Positions 59,181 through 64,000 of a DNA stretch of 64,000 bases are shown here, piece after piece. The stretch is from Paludibacteraceae bacterium (GTDB lineage: Bacteria > Bacteroidota > Bacteroidia > Bacteroidales > Paludibacteraceae), in NCBI GenBank assembly GCA_017451525.1, contig JAFTOD010000005.1:457266-521265 (forward strand). The letters run 5' to 3'. The position numbers and the translations under genes are program-made. Within the stretch, counting starts at the first letter, position 1. Each line of letters starts with the position of its first letter. Under the pieces are notes generated by a model, which was given only the letters and a program-made list of their open reading frames with translations, searched no databases and was not told the DNA's origin.

Positions 59181-61988
59181 TTACATTACGATGTTTACGA
59201 TGCGACCAGGGACAACGATGACTTTCTTTGGAGCGGAGCCGTTCAATTGTTTAGCGGTCAGTTCGTGAGCCATGACAATCTTCTCAACCTCCTCGCGTGG
59301 AGTGTCCTTTGCTACTTCGATAGTAAAGCGAACTTTACCATTGAATTGAACAGGGTACTTTTGCGTTGATTCAACTAAGTATGCCTCGTTGCATTCAGGC
59401 CATTGGGCGTGGCAAACAGAACCTGTTTCGCCACAGAGATGCCATGCTTCTTCTGCAATATGAGGAGCGTATGGAGCAAGCAAGATAGCGAAGGTCTTGA
59501 GGATAGCGACCTTGTTGCACTTGAGGGCTTGCAACTCGTTTTGCGCAATCATGAAGGCAGGGATAGAGGTGTTGAATGAGAAGTTCTCAATATCCCAAGT
59601 GATCTTCTTGATGAGTTTGTGCAAGCTGCGCAACTCTTCTGCGGTTGGCTCGTCGTTGGAGAGGGTCTCGAACATGTTCCACCACTTGCGCAAGAAGCGG
59701 TGTACGCCATCAATACCGTTGGTATCCCAAGGTTTAGACATCTCCAAAGGACCAAGGAACATTTCGTACAAGCGCAAGGTATCCGCACCATACTTAGCTA
59801 CCACATCGTCTGGATTCACGACATTGAACATAGACTTGGACATCTTCTCAACCGCCCAACCGCAGATATATTGCTTGTCGGTAGGAGTGCCCATGTAAGG
59901 GTTGTCGATGTCGGTAGTACCATCCGAATAGATGAACTCCGCATTCTTGAACTCTGGCATCCAGTTACGGAAGGCATCGATGTCAAGGACATCGTTCTTG
60001 ACGATATTCACGTTCACATGGATAGGTTGAACTTTATCTTTGTACTCTGGGTTGTCGATGAGGTTGTAGCTGATAAAGAGATTGCCCGTTGCGCCTTCGC
60101 CGATATAGCGATATACGAAGTTAGAGCGACCTTGGATCATACCTTGGTTGATGAGCTTGCGGAAAGGCTCGTCCTCGCAGATATAGCCGAGGTCAAAGAG
60201 GAACTTATTCCAGAAACGGCTATAGATAAGGTGACCCGTGGCATGCTCGGTACCACCGATATAGAGATTAACTTGACGCCAATATTCATTGGCCTCTTTG
60301 CCCACGAGAGCAGCATCGTTGTGGTTGTCCATATAGCGGAGGTAGTACGCCGATGAACCTGCGAAACCAGGCATGGTGCAAAGCTCCAATGGGAAGACAG
60401 ACACGTTATCAATCAGGGACTTGCTGACAACTTTATTATTAGTGGTGTCCCATGCCCAGAGGTCGGCATTGCCAAGTGGTGGCTCGCCTGTGGTGGTAGG
60501 TTTGAAGTCAGACACCTCAGGCAAGAGGAGTGGCAAGCACTCTTCTGGGAGCATATATGGCATACCATCCTTGTAATAAACAGGGAATGGTTCGCCCCAA
60601 TAGCGTTGACGGCTGAAGACCGCATCGCGGAGGCGGTAGTTCACTTTCACACGACCGAGGCCTGTGTTGGTGATATGCTCCTTCATCGCTTGGATAGCAT
60701 CTTTCACTTGCATGCCATTGAGGAAGCCCGAATTGATCATCACACCCTCTTTGGCATCGAAACTTTGCTCGCTGACATCGGCACCCTCGATGAGTGGGAT
60801 GATAGGCAAGTTGAAGTGCTTAGCGAAGGCATAGTCACGGCTATCGTGTGCAGGCACCGCCATGATAGCGCCTGTGCCGTAACCGCTAAGTACATAATCA
60901 CTTATATAGATAGGTATCTCGGCTTTGGTGAGCGGATTGATAGCATACGAACCTGTGAACACACCTGTCACACGGCGGTCGGCAATACGCTCGCGCTCGG
61001 TACGGTTCTTCACCATTTGCAGGTATGCCTCTACCTCGGCTTTTTGCTCCTCGGTAGTCACACGAGCTACATACTCGCTCTCAGGAGCCAATACCATGAA
61101 GGTCACGCCATACACTGTATCTGCACGAGTAGTGAAGATAGTGAAAGGTTCGTCTTGACCCTTGATAGCAAAACGCATCTCTGCACCTTCGCTGCGGCCA
61201 ATCCAGTTGCGTTGGGTCTCTTTGAGGGAGTCGGTCCAATCCACGGTATCAAGGCCTTGGAGCAGGCGTGGTGCGTAGGCACTCACGCGGAGGTTCCATT
61301 GGCGCATGACGCGTTGCTCTACAGGGTAGCCGCCGCGCACGGAAAGACCCTCGCTGACCTCATCGTTGGCAAGTACACAACCGAGTTCTGGGCACCAGTT
61401 TACCTTCGTATCTGCCAGATAAGCAATACGATAGTTCATCAGGCGTTCTTGTTGTTCGCGCTCGGAGAGGGTAGCCCAAGTAGGGTCGGTTTGCTCAAAC
61501 TTCTCAATCAGTTTGCTGATAGGTTGTGCCTTCTGCAAAGAGGCATCAAAGTAGGAGTTGAACATTTGGATAAATGCCCATTGTGTCCACTTATAGAAGT
61601 CAGGGTTGCAAGTCTTTACCTCGCGATCCCAATCGTAGTTGAAACCAATCTTTTGGAGTTGCTCAATGTAGTGAGCGATATTCTCCATAGTGGTTTTCTC
61701 TGGGTGTTGACCTGTTTGGATAGCATATTGCTCAGCAGGCAGACCATAAGAGTCAAAGCCCATTGGGTGGAGGACATTAAAGCCCTGTAGGCGTTTGTAG
61801 CGGCTATAGATATCGCTGGCGATATAGCCGAGAGGGTGACCTACGTGCAAACCTGCGCCCGATGGATAAGGGAACATATCAAGCACATAGAATGGCTTTT
61901 TGTCGCTTTGGTTACTTACGCGGTAAGTACCAGCTTTCGCCCATTCGGTTTGCCATTTCTTTTCAATTTCACTGAAATTGTAATCCAT
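59181..61988 (-). CDS. leuS: Leucyl-tRNA synthetase
   Basis: A 935-aa class I synthetase. The HIGH-type motif [16 protein letters not shown] is at about 36-51, an editing (CP1) domain occupies the middle, KMSKS is near 700 (EKMSKSMFN), and an anticodon-binding domain ends the protein. Length is usual for Bacteroidota. Promoter at 62095-62126. Confidence 0.98.
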   Translation of the reverse strand: MDYNFSEIEKKWQTEWAKAGTYRVSNQSDKKPFYVLDMFPYPSGAGLHVGHPLGYIASDIYSRYKRLQGFNVLHPMGFDSYGLPAEQYAIQTGQHPEKTTMENIAHYIEQLQKIGFNYDWDREVKTCNPDFYKWTQWAFIQMFNSYFDASLQKAQPISKLIEKFEQTDPTWATLSEREQQERLMNYRIAYLADTKVNWCPELGCVLANDEVSEGLSVRGGYPVEQRVMRQWNLRVSAYAPRLLQGLDTVDWTDSLKETQRNWIGRSEGAEMRFAIKGQDEPFTIFTTRADTVYGVTFMVLAPESEYVARVTTEEQKAEVEAYLQMVKNRTERERIADRRVTGVFTGSYAINPLTKAEIPIYISDYVLSGYGTGAIMAVPAHDSRDYAFAKHFNLPIIPLIEGADVSEQSFDAKEGVMINSGFLNGMQVKDAIQAMKEHITNTGLGRVKVNYRLRDAVFSRQRYWGEPFPVYYKDGMPYMLPEECLPLLLPEVSDFKPTTTGEPPLGNADLWAWDTTNNKVVSKSLIDNVSVFPLELCTMPGFAGSSAYYLRYMDNHNDAALVGKEANEYWRQVNLYIGGTEHATGHLIYSRFWNKFLFDLGYICEDEPFRKLINQGMIQGRSNFVYRYIGEGATGNLFISYNLIDNPEYKDKVQPIHVNVNIVKNDVLDIDAFRNWMPEFKNAEFIYSDGTTDIDNPYMGTPTDKQYICGWAVEKMSKSMFNVVNPDDVVAKYGADTLRLYEMFLGPLEMSKPWDTNGIDGVHRFLRKWWNMFETLSNDEPTAEELRSLHKLIKKITWDIENFSFNTSIPAFMIAQNELQALKCNKVAILKTFAILLAPYAPHIAEEAWHLCGETGSVCHAQWPECNEAYLVESTQKYPVQFNGKVRFTIEVAKDTPREEVEKIVMAHELTAKQLNGSAPKKVIVVPGRIVNIVM

Positions 61989-62094
61989 AAAACTATTTAT
62001 GATTTAATTATTTATTTGTTCATTTCCTATTTCGGCTTGGCAGCCTCAAACAATCTGCCTACACCGTGGTCATTTAGGCGCGACCTTTGCGCTG

Positions 62095-62126
62095 CAAAGG
62101 TACTACAAAAATTGCATATATGCAAA
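62095..62126 (-). promoter_or_regulatory. Promoter of leuS
   Basis: TTTG at 62123-62126 and TACCTTTG at 62095-62102 (minus), spaced 20 nt, about 105 nt upstream of the ATG. Confidence 0.75.
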
Positions 62127-62174
62127 TTTTTTCAAAAAGAAAGAGGAATGACCGTTTTTTTTTCCTCAATGCCA

Positions 62175-62299
62175 CAAGTTTCGGGAGCACCATAGGAGAT
62201 CTGTGGGAGTTCTGTGGGCTTTCGGTGGCTTTCTACAAACGCGTTTCTACAATAATGCTGCAAAAATCTTCGGCGCGGAAGGGGTTTTTGTACCGAAAG
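62175..62299 (+). repeat. Dispersed intergenic repeat, copy B
   Basis: About 125 nt starting CAAGTTTCGGGAGCACCATA and ending near TACCGAAAG. Nearly identical core copies lie at 45800-45922 (copy A) and 63552-63644 (copy C). The TTTCGG start and CCGAAA end could pair. Confidence 0.85.
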
Positions 62300-62328
62300 T
62301 TTAAGGTCTAGTATTCCTGCAGCTCAAA

Positions 62329-63402
62329 CTATTCTTGCTCTTGAATAGCCATGCGTTCGCGCGCATAAGAGATGGCTTTTTGTAATTTCAGTTCCAACAC
62401 TTTCTTGTCTGGCAACATCGTCATGTATTCAGCCACACGGATATTGCTTTCCTCTAAGTGCATCAATTCTACATGTTCATCATTCTTGCCAGCACAAAGA
62501 ATTAAACCAATTGGTGCATTCTCACCTTCTACACGCTCGTATTTTTCCAACCAACGCAAGTACAATTCCATTTGCCCTTTGTGTGCAGCTTTGAACGAAT
62601 CGATTTTCAAATCAATAGCCACTAAACAACGTAAGCGACGATGATAGAAAAGCAAGTCTATATAGTAATCCTCATTGTCAATAGTAATACGTTTTTGTCG
62701 TGCGAGGAAAGCAAAGTCAGTACCCAATTCCTCAATGAACCGCTGCATTTCTGCGACAATGGCACTTTCCAGATCTTTCTCAGAATATGTATCTTTTAGT
62801 CCAAACAAATGCAGCAGATACGGATCGCGGAAGACCAGATTAGGTGTCATTTTATTTTCCTCTCGCAAAAGAGCAAGGTCGTGCTTAATCGTCTCTTCTG
62901 GTTGGCGGCTGATGGCTGTACGCTCAAATAGTTGGGAACTGATTTTCTCACGCAGCGTGCGTACACTCCAGTGCTCTGTGATAGCCATTTGCTCATAGAA
63001 CGAGCGTTTGAGTGGTTCACGAATAGGGATAAGAAGCGTAAAGTGCGACCATGGCAATTGTCGCATCAGTGTTGCGACAATTTTAAAGTCTTGATATTCT
63101 GTTGCAAACTGCATCATACGGCGAACATTCTTCTCTTCAAAACCACTTCCAAATTCTTGTGCCAATTGTCGCGACACTGTTGCGACAATTTGTTTGCCAT
63201 ACTCCGCACGGTTGCCTTGCAACACAAATGTATTGATAGCATATCCTACATTCCAATACAGTTGCGTTGTCTCATCGCTAACGACAGACGCTACGCGTTT
63301 GCGAGTGTTCTCAATAAGTTCTCGCAAATGCTTAATCAACGGCTCTGTCATAATCGCCACCTGCGATAATATCTCTTGACCTTTTCTCTCTATGTTTGCC
63401 AT
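62329..63402 (-). CDS. YhcG-type PD-(D/E)XK nuclease family protein (DUF1016)
   Basis: A 357-aa protein with an N-terminal DUF1016 helical DNA-binding region (about 20-165: YGKQIVATVSRQLAQEFG, NVRRMMQFA) and a C-terminal nuclease domain (about 200-340: YIDLLFYHRRLRCLVAIDLK). The family is predicted to be a DNA-processing nuclease, often in accessory or defence-rich regions. It stands alone, flanked on both sides by copies of the dispersed repeat. Promoter at 63453-63484. Confidence 0.92.
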   Translation of the reverse strand: MANIERKGQEILSQVAIMTEPLIKHLRELIENTRKRVASVVSDETTQLYWNVGYAINTFVLQGNRAEYGKQIVATVSRQLAQEFGSGFEEKNVRRMMQFATEYQDFKIVATLMRQLPWSHFTLLIPIREPLKRSFYEQMAITEHWSVRTLREKISSQLFERTAISRQPEETIKHDLALLREENKMTPNLVFRDPYLLHLFGLKDTYSEKDLESAIVAEMQRFIEELGTDFAFLARQKRITIDNEDYYIDLLFYHRRLRCLVAIDLKIDSFKAAHKGQMELYLRWLEKYERVEGENAPIGLILCAGKNDEHVELMHLEESNIRVAEYMTMLPDKKVLELKLQKAISYARERMAIQEQE

Positions 63403-63452
63403 AATGATTGTATTTGTTTGTTGTTGAGGATTTTGGATAACAAAAACGCATG

Positions 63453-63484
63453 CAAAGATACTACATTTTTTTCACACCTGCAAA
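63453..63484 (-). promoter_or_regulatory. Promoter of the YhcG-type gene
   Basis: TTTG at 63481-63484 and TATCTTTG at 63453-63460 (minus), spaced 20 nt. Confidence 0.7.
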
Positions 63485-63551
63485 TGTATTATATCTTTTC
63501 ATACCAAATAGAATTAATGAGGGAGTTATTATTGATGAAAGAAAGGAATTA

Positions 63552-63644
63552 CAAGTTTCGGGAGCACCATAGGAGATCTGTGGGAGTTCTGTGGCTTTCT
63601 ACAAACGCGTTTCTACAATAATGCTGCAAAAATCTTCAGCGCGA
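63552..63644 (+). repeat. Dispersed intergenic repeat, copy C
   Basis: This copy matches copy B closely for the first 90 nt but lacks an internal stretch of about 11 nt and the terminal hairpin part. It is followed by GATTATTAAGATTT, which recurs about 106 nt further on (near 63750). Confidence 0.8.
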
Positions 63645-63845
63645 TTATTAAGATTTGGACGTTATACTAATATATGTCTAAAAGAAGCGCAAGAGTGGCG
63701 CGAGATATGCTGTTTGGGAGGTTTTTGGAAGGAAGTTGAAAGTTATACGATTATTAAGATTTCAGTGGTTGTTCCACTCGCCAAATTGTAGCAGTCAAAC
63801 AGCCACTCTCAAGCCACTTTCGCGCTACTATCAGAGATGGTACAA

Positions 63846-64000
63846 TTATATCCAATACTTCTTCCATTGCAGAGCCTGCTCGGTAGTAACACCGTATAGA
63901 GTACAATATCTTTCCAATTGGGACTGAGTATAACGAGAGCCAAGCAGTTTCCAAACACAACCGGCTTTGTGTTTGGTCTCGGTTTCTGCATCGACAGTCA
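63846..64000 (-). CDS. Unidentified protein, C-terminal fragment (5' end outside window)
   Basis: An open frame enters from the window end and stops at 63846, giving at least 51 residues: ...ETKHKAGCVWKLLGSRYTQSQLERY...TTEQALQWKKYWI. The composition looks like a real helical C-terminus rather than random sequence. I cannot assign a family. Two shorter ATG-started frames on this strand overlap it and are less convincing. Confidence 0.4.
   Translation of the reverse strand, partial: TVDAETETKHKAGCVWKLLGSRYTQSQLERYCTLYGVTTEQALQWKKYWI

Noticed and set aside
60606-61790. A 394-codon plus-strand frame opposite leuS
   Set aside because: It is antisense to leuS, which has intact HIGH and KMSKS motifs; the frame has no recognisable domain.
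62329-63402. Type I restriction locus around the YhcG-type nuclease
   Set aside because: No hsdR, hsdM or hsdS gene is adjacent in the window; the gene stands alone between dispersed repeats.

Overview
The window comes from a bacterium of the phylum Bacteroidota, most likely order Bacteroidales. The evidence is direct. Promoters follow the Bacteroidota pattern, TTTG then about 20 nt then TAnnTTTG. There is a full type IX secretion core (porP-, gldK-, gldL-, gldM- and gldN-like genes), a PorZ-like gene and a BspA-type leucine-rich-repeat cargo protein with a T9SS-like tail. The conserved sets ftsX-DUF3098-uppP-truB-queA, exbB-X-exbD-exbD and rseC-rnfBCDGEA also point there. I see no transposase, integrase, CRISPR array, rRNA or phage genes.

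Layout. 1-7,000 is on the minus strand: a window-truncated double-PorZ gene, rdgB, a HIT hydrolase, greA behind a 37-codon ORF, and miaB, with one plus-strand DUF2147 gene. 7,000-7,830 is a gene-free repeat region ending in a promoter and a structured RNA leader. 7,834-15,010 is on the plus strand: the BspA-like surface protein, an RlmL-type methyltransferase, a QueA paralogue and TatD. 15,060-15,800 holds a structured leader, tRNA-Ser(GGA) and a tandem array of modules that resemble the 3' part of that tRNA. 15,948-18,371 is a TonB-energising ExbB/ExbD operon. 18,446-23,893 (minus) carries a lipoprotein, an EF-G-like GTPase, ybeY and an SpmA/B-like membrane protein. 23,958-31,547 (plus) runs from a methyltransferase and a PduO-type adenosyltransferase into the T9SS cluster. 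31,594-40,320 (plus) holds ftsX, uppP, truB, queA, ung, polA and a DUF4954 gene. 40,503-45,523 (minus) holds hflX, an outer-membrane protein, xseB, a sugar transferase, tsaC and a broken yfhO.

45,530-50,340 is the accessory part. It contains repeat-rich spacer, two small membrane proteins, a second copy of the structured RNA, and a compact four-gene operon: an sce7726-type nuclease, an sce7725/T4-beta-type protein, a protein with a RES domain, and a 101-aa unknown. 50,689-56,592 is the Rnf complex, followed by small envelope proteins, leuS and a YhcG-type PD-(D/E)XK nuclease.

Strongest leads for something undescribed are three. First, two copies of one RNA fold (7,561-7,780 and 46,822-47,033) whose helices differ by many compensatory changes. 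Second, the four-gene nuclease/beta-protein/RES operon as a candidate defence system. Third, the module array and structured leader around tRNA-Ser. Also notable are a tandemly duplicated PorZ, a DNA polymerase I that lacks its proofreading domain, and short intergenic-type repeats that have entered the reading frames of several housekeeping genes. All function calls rest on sequence reading alone; no database search was run.
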